From a virus, in IMG/VR virus record IMGVR_UViG_3300017963_000356, positions 1 to 48,995 of that record: a DNA stretch of 48,995 nt; one strand, given 5' to 3'. Within the stretch, counting starts at the first letter, position 1. Each line of letters begins with the position of its first letter. The notes beneath the pieces are model-generated. The model searched no databases and was not told the origin of the DNA. It was given only the letters and a program-made list of their open reading frames with translations. Positions 38,968-47,216 of the stretch are shown here, one piece after another. Made by a program: the position numbers and the translations under genes.

Positions 38968-39873
38968 TTACTTCTCGCCCCAACAGACTTCCTTGAAACG
39001 GCAGTAACTGCACTGCCAGTCTCCTATCACCTCATGTGGTTTTAGCTTACCTTTTTCCCATGCTTCGTATTTCGTCTTCGCTATCTTTCCCTTTCCGCCC
39101 TTCTCCTTCGGGGCGAAATCTCTGATCTTGTCATCAGAATATCTGAGTTCAAAGTCATTTGGAGGAACATCATTAGCATCAATGTGAGCTTGCAAAGAAC
39201 GGTATCTACCTAGGATGTCTTCGATAGTGAATGACCTAATGGTCTCTCCCTCTACCTTTGGATACGTTCCATCAGGTTGTTTGTCTAGCTCAATCTTGAA
39301 CGTTCGTCTCTTAACCGAATCTCGAGCAAAGTAGACCATCCTAAAATAGGGTAGCCTATCCTGAAAATGATTGAGATAAACAAGAGTCTGTAGAAGCTGA
39401 CCCATCTTGGGAAAGCCCTTCTGTCTCTTGTTTCCGAACAGCTCCTTCTCTGCATAGTAGCCGTAGAAGCTCTTGACCTCTACTCCATAGAGCTGACCAT
39501 CTGGTGGTTCAGCAAGAATGGCATCAAGCTCGCCAGAGATGTTGTTTTCATGATCGACCCACTTTACGTTGTTGTCGACCCACACACCCATCTGCTTCCA
39601 CTGCTCAATCAGCATAGCTTCTACTGCATTACCCTGCATAAAGATAAACTCTGACCTTGCATCATGTGGAGTACCTTCGAACTCTCCAGATAGCCTGAAG
39701 TAGCTCGCACGTAGACATCCACCGTGAGTAACACGGTCGCCATGCTCATCGAATACTTGAACGGAAGCTTCAGATGGATAAAATCGTTTTTCTCTCTCTG
39801 CTCTGAACTTTGGACGAGTCAAATGTTCGTCCACTGCCTTGAACAGGTCATACGAATCATAATTTGTTTTCAT
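38968..39873 (-). CDS. Cas4/RecB-like Fe-S exonuclease
   Basis: The 301-aa product has a complete PD-(D/E)XK core: GNAVEAMLIEQ (Glu85), ISGELDAIL (Asp117), YGVEVKSFYGY (Glu132 and Lys134) and the RecB-type QTLVYL. Cys53 and the C-terminal Cys288, Cys291 and Cys297 form the Cas4/AddB-type 4Fe-4S set. It should cut ssDNA or process ends, and it lies next to the primase-helicase with RecA elsewhere in the window. It is the active counterpart of the degenerate protein at 33825. It is not linked to a CRISPR array. Confidence 0.85.
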   Translation of the reverse strand: MKTNYDSYDLFKAVDEHLTRPKFRAEREKRFYPSEASVQVFDEHGDRVTHGGCLRASYFRLSGEFEGTPHDARSEFIFMQGNAVEAMLIEQWKQMGVWVDNNVKWVDHENNISGELDAILAEPPDGQLYGVEVKSFYGYYAEKELFGNKRQKGFPKMGQLLQTLVYLNHFQDRLPYFRMVYFARDSVKRRTFKIELDKQPDGTYPKVEGETIRSFTIEDILGRYRSLQAHIDANDVPPNDFELRYSDDKIRDFAPKEKGGKGKIAKTKYEAWEKGKLKPHEVIGDWQCSYCRFKEVCWGEK

Positions 39874-39882
39874 TGTGTGGTT

Positions 39883-39911
39883 ACTATACCTTTCTTACCT
39901 AACGAGCACAA
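39883..39911 (-). promoter_or_regulatory. possible sigma-70-type promoter
   Basis: On the - strand, TTGTGC (39906-39911) and TATAGT (39883-39888) are separated by exactly 17 nt, upstream of the Cas4-like/primase genes. The -10 has 5 of 6 consensus bases and the -35 only 3. The -10 ends 9 nt before the start codon, so the transcript would be leaderless or nearly so. It lies in one of the few gaps of the - arm. It is a chance-level candidate. Confidence 0.25.
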
Positions 39912-39915
39912 GCGC

Positions 39916-40119
39916 CTACTGATGAAACGCTTGGAGGGCTTCTACCTGCGACTGCAGATCAGCTACTGTCTGCTGGAGCTCTTGGATCTCGCTCTGCCTA
40001 ATATTCAGAAGCTGTTTGAGCTGAGCTCTTGAAGCCAGCTTGTTGATCGCTACCTGCATTTCGTTGATCTTAGTCTCGATAGCTTGGACTCGAGCTGTTT
40101 CTTCACTGCTCCACGCCAT
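39916..40119 (-). CDS. coiled-coil protein, 67 aa
   Basis: ATG 40119 has AAGGAG 7 nt upstream. Nearly the whole protein is a coiled coil with heptad leucines, isoleucines and valines (VQAIETKINEMQVAINKLAS, then IQELQQTVADLQSQVEALQ). It follows two membrane genes and may be a partner of them or of a structural protein. No family is assigned. Confidence 0.65.
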   Translation of the reverse strand: MAWSSEETARVQAIETKINEMQVAINKLASRAQLKQLLNIRQSEIQELQQTVADLQSQVEALQAFHQ

Positions 40120-40129
40120 TGCTTACTCC

Positions 40130-40432
40130 TTAGCCTTGTGGCCCTGGTCCTTCTTGTTCGTCACCTGGGTCCACTACCGGCTCTCCTCTTGGTGTTGTTC
40201 TCCTATCTACGATCACCTTAGTATCTGGCCTCGTAAGGACATACTTATTACCAACATTGCCGCCACAGTAGATAGCAAAGAAGGCACTGAGTGCTCCTAC
40301 ATAGGTCCCATAAAATGCACCAAGCACTGGGATAGTCATAGTAGCAAAGAATGCCGCTGTAGCCAACAGAGTGCAATATAGACCCATTCTAAACTTGCGT
40401 CCATTCTTTACTGCACTAAGATCTTCAATCAT
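40130..40432 (-). CDS. small two-helix membrane protein (holin candidate), 100 aa
   Basis: Two hydrophobic stretches lie at about 16-36 (MGLYCTLLATAAFFATMTIP) and 39-58 (AFYGTYVGALSAFFAIYCGG), followed by a hydrophilic tail with Pro and acidic residues. The layout is typical of a small phage holin, but the lysin is 8.5 kb away, so the assignment rests on topology alone. It could also be an anchor or transport protein. The start is coupled to the preceding stop. Confidence 0.6.
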   Translation of the reverse strand: MIEDLSAVKNGRKFRMGLYCTLLATAAFFATMTIPVLGAFYGTYVGALSAFFAIYCGGNVGNKYVLTRPDTKVIVDRRTTPRGEPVVDPGDEQEGPGPQG

Positions 40433-40794
40433 TAGTAATGTCTCCTACTTAGAAGCCTTTTCATATCCTTGCTGATCTCGTTAACTTTATCCTCCATGTT
40501 CTTGAGTACAGCCTCAGTAGTAGCTTTAGATACTTGCTGCTCTGTGCGGAGATTCATAACGTTTAGCTGGTTCTCAAAGGTACGAGTCTGATTAGCTTCA
40601 ACCATCTTTTCAAGGTGATCGATTTGGGTAGTCATCACACCCCAGTTAATAAGAATACCAGCAATAATAACGATAATGGATACAAGAGGACCCACAAACC
40701 ATTTCCGGTCGCGTACACGATATCTGGTATCTATCTCAGATCTCAGATTCTGCTTCAGCTCGGCAATAGCCTTGAGTACCTCTTCATCTGGCAT
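40432..40794 (-). CDS. single-pass membrane protein with coiled coil, 120 aa
   Basis: I place the start at ATG 40794 (MPDEEVLK), with GGAGG about 10 nt upstream, rather than the GTG at 40824. A transmembrane helix (FVGPLVSIIVIIAGILINWG) lies at about 33-52, followed by a coiled-coil region with many polar residues. This layout is shared by envelope spanners and by tail- or holin-associated proteins. No family is assigned. Confidence 0.6.
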   Translation of the reverse strand: MPDEEVLKAIAELKQNLRSEIDTRYRVRDRKWFVGPLVSIIVIIAGILINWGVMTTQIDHLEKMVEANQTRTFENQLNVMNLRTEQQVSKATTEAVLKNMEDKVNEISKDMKRLLSRRHY

Positions 40795-40824
40795 CTCTTG
40801 TCCTCCACCGAAAGTGTAGCACAC

Positions 40825-41784
40825 TTATGCAGTCAAATCTGCATGCACCATTTCTTTGACGAGCTCTTCAAAGGTAATCTCTGGTCTCCACCCAAGTTCC
40901 TGTTCTGCTTTACTATAGTCTCCAACTAAAACATCAACTTCGGCAGGCCTATAGAACCTTGGATCAATTTCTACGTAATCCTCATAGCTTCCAAGCCCAG
41001 CCTCTTCAAAGGCTACCTTGCAAAAATAGCGAACAGTCTGAGCTTTCCCAGTAGCAAGGACGAAGTCATCTGGTTTATGGTGATTTAGCATCATCCACAT
41101 GCCGCGCACAAAATCTTTCGCGTGACCCCAATCTCTCATAGCATCCAGGTTACCCAAGTACACCTTATCTTGCCTATGCTTAGCTATATTGGCACAGGCC
41201 AGAGTGATCTTCCTAGTTACGAAATTAGGTCCACGCCGTGGACTCTCATGGTTAAAAAGGAGCCCATTGCACGCAAACATCTTGTAGGACTCTCGGTAGT
41301 TAATAGTAATCCAGTAGCCAAAAAGCTTGGAAACACCATAGGGTGAGCGAGGGTGTAACTCACTGGTTTCAGTCATCTTTGTCTGGCCATGAAGTCCACC
41401 GAACAACTCGCTCGTAGAAGCCTGATAGAAGCGCGTATGGAGTCCAGACTGCCTCACAGCCTCAAGACAGTTTAAAACGCCGAGAGCGGTCACCTGGGCC
41501 GTATAGAGAGGCTGTTTGAACGATGTTCCTACATGCGACTGGCTTGCTAGATTGTAGAACTCATCAGCTCTAGCCAGGGCACATAGCGAGCTGAGACTAG
41601 GCAAGTCTAGCAAATCTCCTTCTACTACCTCGATATCCTTTTCAAGATGTTTTGAACATCCAAGCGAATGGTCTGAGGTCCTTCGTTTTAGACCATAAAC
41701 CTTATAGTCTTTCTCGAGCAAGAGCTCTGCTAGATAGCTGGCGTCTTGGCCAGTGATCCCGGTAACGATAGCTGACTTCTTCAT
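40825..41784 (-). CDS. gmd: GDP-mannose 4,6-dehydratase
   Basis: The product converts GDP-mannose to GDP-4-keto-6-deoxymannose, precursor of GDP-fucose, -rhamnose and -perosamine. It is a short-chain dehydratase: GITGQDASYLAE (9-20) is the family-specific nucleotide-binding loop. The catalytic part has STSELFG and SPYGVSKLFGYW (Tyr and Lys), and RFYRPAEVDVLVGDYSKA is the substrate-binding tail. At 319 aa it is somewhat shorter than cellular enzymes. No epimerase-reductase (GMER) follows in the window, so the next step must come from the host or elsewhere in the genome. Confidence 0.92.
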   Translation of the reverse strand: MKKSAIVTGITGQDASYLAELLLEKDYKVYGLKRRTSDHSLGCSKHLEKDIEVVEGDLLDLPSLSSLCALARADEFYNLASQSHVGTSFKQPLYTAQVTALGVLNCLEAVRQSGLHTRFYQASTSELFGGLHGQTKMTETSELHPRSPYGVSKLFGYWITINYRESYKMFACNGLLFNHESPRRGPNFVTRKITLACANIAKHRQDKVYLGNLDAMRDWGHAKDFVRGMWMMLNHHKPDDFVLATGKAQTVRYFCKVAFEEAGLGSYEDYVEIDPRFYRPAEVDVLVGDYSKAEQELGWRPEITFEELVKEMVHADLTA

Positions 41785-42455
41785 TGGTAACCTAATCTCC
41801 TTAGTTCTTTCCCTGCGATCCTATTAAAGGTTTCGATCTCCCATTCTGTCCAGGTCTTCCAGCGTTCATTAATATTCTGGAGAGTTCCGAACGAGCTATG
41901 TGTAGAGACCAACTCTCTGTGCCGACACAAGCGTTCAACTCTCTGAGATAACGCCTTCTTATCGATAGGTAGATTCAGGAAGTTAAACATATTTAACACA
42001 GTGTTGTAAGGCTGAATAATGAAGTTTTCCATCTTGTATAACTTTACATTTGGCAAGCTGGCCCACCTCAGTGCATAGTTCGCCCTATGTTTAAATCCTG
42101 TACATGCCTTCTCAAACCACTCTTTAGGATTCATAACAGCACGTTCGCAATCTATACTTCCCTTATGCTTACGCTGTGATTCTATCTGATTTCTGCCATC
42201 TCTGACCAGAACAATAGCCCTAAGTTTATTCCCAAGACTTTCTGGATTCCTTGGAAGACCATCTGCATAAACAAGATCTCCCACACGTATAGCATAACAA
42301 GTGTTAGTATCGCTCTCTACTTCTTCAAGAGTAAAGCTAGTAGGTACCAATGGTCGGCGATCAGGCGTAACCATATCCTGGGTACCAGGATGTTGTATCA
42401 GGGAGTATAACAAGGTACTACCCCCTCTAAACCAGGTTATAAAAGCTCTATTCAT
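41781..42455 (-). CDS. PAPS-dependent sulfotransferase
   Basis: The product should transfer sulfate from PAPS to a hydroxyl or amine. The 5'-phosphosulfate loop is FITWFRGGSTLLYSLI (about 5-20). The 3'-phosphate motif is AIVLVRDGRNQIES (about 82-95). The C-terminal end has WKTWTEWEIETFNRIAGKEL, followed by RRLGY, typical of carbohydrate sulfotransferases. It lies within a glycosyltransferase cluster and its stop overlaps gmd by 4 nt. The likely target is a sugar on a surface glycan, but this is inferred. Confidence 0.84.
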   Translation of the reverse strand: MNRAFITWFRGGSTLLYSLIQHPGTQDMVTPDRRPLVPTSFTLEEVESDTNTCYAIRVGDLVYADGLPRNPESLGNKLRAIVLVRDGRNQIESQRKHKGSIDCERAVMNPKEWFEKACTGFKHRANYALRWASLPNVKLYKMENFIIQPYNTVLNMFNFLNLPIDKKALSQRVERLCRHRELVSTHSSFGTLQNINERWKTWTEWEIETFNRIAGKELRRLGYQ

Positions 42456-43335
42456 GCCAATCCCTTGGGTCTGTAATTACATCAAATACAGAATCTATGT
42501 CCTGATCTGATATCTGATATTTTCCTAGTATTTCTGGCTCTCTACATATATTCCCCAGGTGTATTACCTGTGCAGGAGCAGATCCTAGTAGAACCTGGTC
42601 AAGTTTAGGAAGATAGTACATACCCCTCATCCATCCAGGTCTAGCTAGTGTTCTAGAAGGGTCTGGTTTATCTGGTGCCTGATATATTACCCTATAGCTA
42701 CCAGGAGAGTCTAATTCCATTGCAATTGTTCTATTTTTCTTAGATTCGTTAAATAATATTTCTCCCGTGGGTAGTAGGAATAGGTCATGAGAATGTAGAA
42801 GTTTCTCATTTTCATAATAGAATCCACTCTTTCGGTCCCCAACCACTCCTATAGAACTAAACAAACAGAGACTCTCGCACATAGAGTTGAAGTGTAATCT
42901 GTCTGGACTATCAGGATCATGACTAGGAATTCCATCATGAATAGTAGTCATATCCTCCATTTTAATAAAACTTACTGGAGTAAACGAATATAGCGAGTTG
43001 TTCCGAGTACTTACTACCCACAGAATATCATGTGATCGGGGATAAATCTGATGAATATCCTGACATTCTTTAGACCACCAGGCTATTTCAGGGGTCAATG
43101 TGTCTGGATCAAACCGCGTAATGTTGTCCCAACCTGCACAAAACAGTTTTTCGTTATGAAAAGCAAGACCTCGAGCTCCCCTAGAACCTCCTCGAGGGTT
43201 GGGAAGTTCGATCATTGCCATCGGAATATGGATTTGAGACAGAACTTTTCCAGAATCTAAGTCTAGACAGTAGACTTTTCCTGATTCCTTGTGCCATCCA
43301 CCACGTCTGCAGGTCGATACGTAGACTCTTTTCAC
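42448..43335 (-). CDS. beta-propeller-like protein, 295 aa
   Basis: Repeated strand-turn units of about 40-50 residues are visible (VYCLDLDSGKVL, LFCAGWDNITRFDPDTL, ILWVVSTRNNSLYSF, GSYRVIYQAPD), typical of a beta-propeller. The pattern recalls proteins of the DUF4915/TIGR03032 type. It starts at GTG 43335 and ends 8 nt into the sulfotransferase gene. The codon use is AT-rich. No catalytic motif is seen; a sulfotransferase partner or glycan-binding role is possible. Confidence 0.6.
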   Translation of the reverse strand: MKRVYVSTCRRGGWHKESGKVYCLDLDSGKVLSQIHIPMAMIELPNPRGGSRGARGLAFHNEKLFCAGWDNITRFDPDTLTPEIAWWSKECQDIHQIYPRSHDILWVVSTRNNSLYSFTPVSFIKMEDMTTIHDGIPSHDPDSPDRLHFNSMCESLCLFSSIGVVGDRKSGFYYENEKLLHSHDLFLLPTGEILFNESKKNRTIAMELDSPGSYRVIYQAPDKPDPSRTLARPGWMRGMYYLPKLDQVLLGSAPAQVIHLGNICREPEILGKYQISDQDIDSVFDVITDPRDWHE

Positions 43336-44390
43336 TTTAAGTTCTCCAAAAACTTCTTGATCTGCTCAAACTCAGCATCAAAGTCGACTACTTCTTTGAA
43401 TTTTGCATACACACGACCAGACCAAGTGTCATAATCATCTGCTCGAGCCTTCAATTTGTCTGCAATTTGAGCTGGAGTATTGGTCAAAGCATCAATTACA
43501 GTATCATCATCGTACAACATACCTGCTGTCCACTTGTCTTGATAACTTTTTCCTACGATCATTGGCTTTCCGCTTGCGAACGATGTATGAATATTGTATC
43601 CGTACCCCTCATCCTCCTTCTTCACATGCCAAACAAAGCCTGTATCGCGCAGTTTTTGAGGAAGATCTACTCCTGGAATAGGCTTATCCCTGCCTCCGGC
43701 CCCATGATAACCAAATTCCCAGTCAGGAAGGAACTTCTCAAGCCTCTTCATTATACCAACAGAGGTAGAGAAATGTTGTAAGTTAATAATAGACTTAGGG
43801 TTTTTACATTTACCAGGATGATAGGCACTAGTATTAAACTCCTGGTGATAGAAAACTTGGTTGGCATTCTTCTTACTAGGGACACAACCCTTGGCAGAAG
43901 TCATTAAATTCTCAGTATCTATAGCACCCCAGTTATTACCAGCTTGAAATATAAGCTTAGCAGCTGGCTGATATGTATCTCGTAACTTACGAAAGCGTGA
44001 CAAATGCTTTGGCATAGAAGCCAAAATAATGTCGAATTTCATAGACTTAAACGCTTCTAGGGTAATAGCAATATGGTCTATACGATCTATATGACTAGTA
44101 TCTCGTACCCGATATACTCCATTCCCTATATCTATAGTAAACCTATTTAACCAGGGGTCTGTCCCATGTAGTTTGTCTACGGGATCTCCTCGGATATCTA
44201 GAGGCATAGTTTGGGGATCTATTCCCAAGTACTGTTTAGCAGTATTTACATGAGGATAGACAGCCCAGTAATTCTGGTGATACCAGTCCATCCCTATTGG
44301 CCTATACAATTCCCACCCTAATCTCTTCTCAAAGAGTATCTGTAGAGAGTGATACAGGTCATAGTGATGTAAATCTGCAAGTACTTTCAT
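43332..44390 (-). CDS. GT-B-like glycosyltransferase (candidate), 352 aa
   Basis: The overall length and a C-terminal nucleotide-binding segment suggest a GT-B fold glycosyltransferase. The segment FVWHVKKEDEGYGYNIHTSF, followed by ASGKPMIVGKSYQDKW, replaces the EGFG/E-x7-E region of GT4. The N-terminal half has LADLHHYDLYHSLQILFE and GYHGAGGRDKPIPG. Acceptor and donor are unknown. It lies between gmd-sulfotransferase genes and another GT. Confidence 0.62.
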   Translation of the reverse strand: MKVLADLHHYDLYHSLQILFEKRLGWELYRPIGMDWYHQNYWAVYPHVNTAKQYLGIDPQTMPLDIRGDPVDKLHGTDPWLNRFTIDIGNGVYRVRDTSHIDRIDHIAITLEAFKSMKFDIILASMPKHLSRFRKLRDTYQPAAKLIFQAGNNWGAIDTENLMTSAKGCVPSKKNANQVFYHQEFNTSAYHPGKCKNPKSIINLQHFSTSVGIMKRLEKFLPDWEFGYHGAGGRDKPIPGVDLPQKLRDTGFVWHVKKEDEGYGYNIHTSFASGKPMIVGKSYQDKWTAGMLYDDDTVIDALTNTPAQIADKLKARADDYDTWSGRVYAKFKEVVDFDAEFEQIKKFLENLK

Positions 44391-44391
44391 C

Positions 44392-45405
44392 TTAGTCCCC
44401 TAAATACTGTTTCCACTGTGGGTAGATTTTATCCTTACCAAACAGGGAAATAGCCATTTGCCTACCTCTAGCTCCCATCTCGGCAGCAGTCTCAAAGTTA
44501 CCGAGCATAGTCTTCACATACATTCCAAGCATCTGGATGTCGTTACTTACAAACCCATTGTAGCCATTTGAAATAAAGTTTCCAACCTCATAGAGAGTAT
44601 AGCCAGGCATGTCTCCAAGGTTAGGCCCAATAGCTACAATTGGAATACCTGTCATAAATGCCTCAATAAAGTTGAGGGTATAACTAGCAGGCTTAGTTCC
44701 AGTATAGAAGTACACTCGATTATCGCGCATCTCCTGTTGAAGCTGAGAGAAGGGAACCATTCCAGTTGCAAAATCAACCGAGCCCTCATTCCCCTTCCCA
44801 AATAAATGCCTGTCACAGCCCATAGTAGCCCTATTAAAGGCGTCAAAGTTACAAGAGTCACCGCGAGCCCTCATGCTTTGTGCGAACGTTATGACGCGCT
44901 TCCTCTGGCCTGTCCATGGACCATAATCACTTGGATCCTTGTAGAACCTGATTGTTGCATCCTCGCCAATATATCCAGGAATATTGCTCTCCATCGGAGA
45001 GTAACGAACAATCTCCATCCCCTCGTCACGATAGCGTTTCATACCAGTCTCAGTATGAGCAACGGATTGACCTATTGTCCTCCAGATTACTCTCTTATGC
45101 TTCATGACATCCCAATTCTTATGGATCCAGGCAGGAAGATGCATAACAATAACAGTATCAAAGTTATCAACAAATTCCTTAGTTAGACGCTCCCGAGAAT
45201 CAATTCCCTCTGGAGCAAGTCTTCCATACTCCTCGAGTAGATCAGGGTCCACAGTCATTCCTGTAATAGGAGGCCTCATATCATCATGAGGTTTGCTTGG
45301 GTCAACATACGCACCAGCTGGGAACACTTCATGTCCAAGCTCGTGTAGCATCTTAACTTCGTCATACTCTAAAATTGAATGGCACGATAGATACAGAATT
45401 TTCAT
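44392..45405 (-). CDS. glycosyltransferase, GT-B fold, 337 aa
   Basis: The N-terminus MKILYLSCHSILEYDEVKML, followed by HELGHEVFPAGAYVDP, is the first strand and switch of a GT-B domain. The C-terminal domain has YTLNFIEAFMTGIPIVAIGP, which corresponds to the nucleotide-sugar loop, and a final ARGRQMAISLFGKDKIYPQW. It should add a sugar to a glycan whose identity is unknown. A 1-nt stop/start overlap links it to the next gene. Confidence 0.75.
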   Translation of the reverse strand: MKILYLSCHSILEYDEVKMLHELGHEVFPAGAYVDPSKPHDDMRPPITGMTVDPDLLEEYGRLAPEGIDSRERLTKEFVDNFDTVIVMHLPAWIHKNWDVMKHKRVIWRTIGQSVAHTETGMKRYRDEGMEIVRYSPMESNIPGYIGEDATIRFYKDPSDYGPWTGQRKRVITFAQSMRARGDSCNFDAFNRATMGCDRHLFGKGNEGSVDFATGMVPFSQLQQEMRDNRVYFYTGTKPASYTLNFIEAFMTGIPIVAIGPNLGDMPGYTLYEVGNFISNGYNGFVSNDIQMLGMYVKTMLGNFETAAEMGARGRQMAISLFGKDKIYPQWKQYLGD

Positions 45406-46109
45406 TAGATGCTCCTAATCCAAAGACTCTGCTGAAAGTCCATTAGACATACCCAGCCCTGCTCAGCTAGATACTCTTTAGCAAGCCGAGGCTTTCCGCC
45501 ACCTGGCAACTGATTGTCATCTATTAGAACAATTGATCGAGGATGAAGGTTCTTTTCAACAGCCTTCATTTCCTTTAGGCAATGCTTTTGACACGGATCA
45601 ATAATTGAACCAAAGCGCGAAAGGATCTCTTTAACATCAAGCTTCTTGAGCTCCTCTTCTGCATTCACTAGATTCTTCTGACCTCCAAATGCGTTTAGCA
45701 TCTGACCATAGGGATAGTCCCAACTGTCAAGATAAATTAGGTCAATAGAATCTGTCCAACCGTTTAGAAACTCTACTGAGTCCATAGTAAAGAACTGCTT
45801 GTCTATATTGTAATTACGAGTAACCTTTTGTGCAGCAGAAATACTGTTTGGACTAAGATCAACACTCACTAGGCTGCCACCATACCTGCTTATATACTCA
45901 CAAAACAAAGTAGTAGACATTCCACCACCAAGATCATCCTTAAGACGCTGACATCCGGTCTCCACAATATGAGGCTTATCGAACCTCTGATTCAAGAGGC
46001 CCAATGTAATCTGCCAGGTAGGATACCTGGAGTTTGCTCCACCTCTATACCAATCTCTATAGAGCCAGTTCTCCCAGTCTGGACCAGTAAATATTAGGCT
46101 TCTATCCAT
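45405..46109 (-). CDS. SAM-dependent methyltransferase in glycan cassette
   Basis: Residues 50-105 show a methyltransferase core: HIVETGCQ, then LGGGMSTTLFCEYISRYGGS followed by LVSVDLSPNSISAA, then DLIYLDSWDYPYGQ. This pattern (G-G-S, acidic end of strand 2, LDSWD) is typical of class I family 24-type enzymes. The C-terminal part is unassigned. It may methylate a sugar in the glycan; the substrate is inferred from the neighbours. Confidence 0.76.
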   Translation of the reverse strand: MDRSLIFTGPDWENWLYRDWYRGGANSRYPTWQITLGLLNQRFDKPHIVETGCQRLKDDLGGGMSTTLFCEYISRYGGSLVSVDLSPNSISAAQKVTRNYNIDKQFFTMDSVEFLNGWTDSIDLIYLDSWDYPYGQMLNAFGGQKNLVNAEEELKKLDVKEILSRFGSIIDPCQKHCLKEMKAVEKNLHPRSIVLIDDNQLPGGGKPRLAKEYLAEQGWVCLMDFQQSLWIRSI

Positions 46110-47214
46110 TAATACTTTCCAACCTTTCTTTCATAAGCCGTCCAACAGTCTGCCAATTTAGGTTCTCTTTTACCCAGGCCTTAGCCCTTTGTCCTTTCTC
46201 AGCAGCCTCTTCTCTGTTCTCAAATATAAACCTCATAGCTCTGCGAGCCTGCATAAGATCCGGCTCTGCCCATTCCATATAGCCCTTGTACATAGGCCAG
46301 GGCATACCTGCTACCGGAGTCATTTGATAATCTATCGGCCAGCCATTATCCTTATTGAGAAAATCTTCAGCACCACCATATTGTGTAGCTATAACAGGTT
46401 TTCCAGCTAGCATAGCCTCTGTAAGAGGAATCCCAAATCCCTCGCAGCGATTCAGAGAAACATAACAATCGCATTGCTTATGAAGAGACAGGATCTGGTC
46501 TCTTGTCATCAATGAGGAAATTAACAAAAGCCTTGGATACTCAGGAAGATATAGATTATGCTTAATAGCCTGAATACCCTTAGTAACTGACTGCGCATCC
46601 TCAGGACGTCCTGGATGTTGGCGAAAAGTTTTCATTACGAGAGTTACGTGTTCATCTGTCTTGAACTCAGTAAGAAATGCTCTCAAGAGCCCGATAGGAT
46701 TCTTTCGCTCGAGCCACTGGAAGATAGAATAGAAGTAGAACTCTCCATCCCGGCCCTTAACTATAGGTTCCGATTGCTCGAGGTTCTCTACTTCATTCAC
46801 ATCAAAGGTATGGGGAATAACATAAACGGGGATATCTATGCTCTTCTCAAAAACCTCTTTGTTGTGTTGAGATGGCACCCAAACCTCGTCTAAGAGGTTA
46901 ATCATTGGTATCCACTCATCGGGTAAACGACTAGCCTCCCAGGCTGCGTAACCAATATTATAGTGAGCTTTCCTAACTAAGTTACGATAGTTAGGTGGTG
47001 TAGCATGAAGGATACGAATCTTGGTTTTTCTATCATCTCCTATCAAACTATCGATCAAGTCACCAAGCTTACCCATATTGGTCTTCTTGGCCTCAAAACT
47101 AATAGGAACAACCTTTTGCTTTACTCCAACAGCATTCAGGGCTGCAATGTTATTCCTCGCTGCCTCAGCATATCCAGAGCTATCTAGACATGCTCCGATA
47201 TAAGTAATCTCCAT
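46102..47214 (-). CDS. GT4-family glycosyltransferase
   Basis: The 370-aa protein has a GT-B layout. The C-terminal EGFGIPLTEAMLAGKPV holds the E-x7-E motif of retaining GT4 enzymes, and an upstream FYSIFQWLERKNPIGLLRAF corresponds to the linker and second domain. It transfers a sugar from a nucleotide donor with retention of configuration. The donor is not determinable. It overlaps the methyltransferase start by 8 nt. Confidence 0.85.
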   Translation of the reverse strand: MEITYIGACLDSSGYAEAARNNIAALNAVGVKQKVVPISFEAKKTNMGKLGDLIDSLIGDDRKTKIRILHATPPNYRNLVRKAHYNIGYAAWEASRLPDEWIPMINLLDEVWVPSQHNKEVFEKSIDIPVYVIPHTFDVNEVENLEQSEPIVKGRDGEFYFYSIFQWLERKNPIGLLRAFLTEFKTDEHVTLVMKTFRQHPGRPEDAQSVTKGIQAIKHNLYLPEYPRLLLISSLMTRDQILSLHKQCDCYVSLNRCEGFGIPLTEAMLAGKPVIATQYGGAEDFLNKDNGWPIDYQMTPVAGMPWPMYKGYMEWAEPDLMQARRAMRFIFENREEAAEKGQRAKAWVKENLNWQTVGRLMKERLESING

Positions 47215-47216
47215 AT

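Noticed and set aside
33825-39873. Part of a CRISPR-Cas locus, because of the two Cas4-like proteins
   Set aside because: No repeats, Cas1/Cas2 or effector genes are visible. Stand-alone Cas4/RecB-like nucleases are common in phages.
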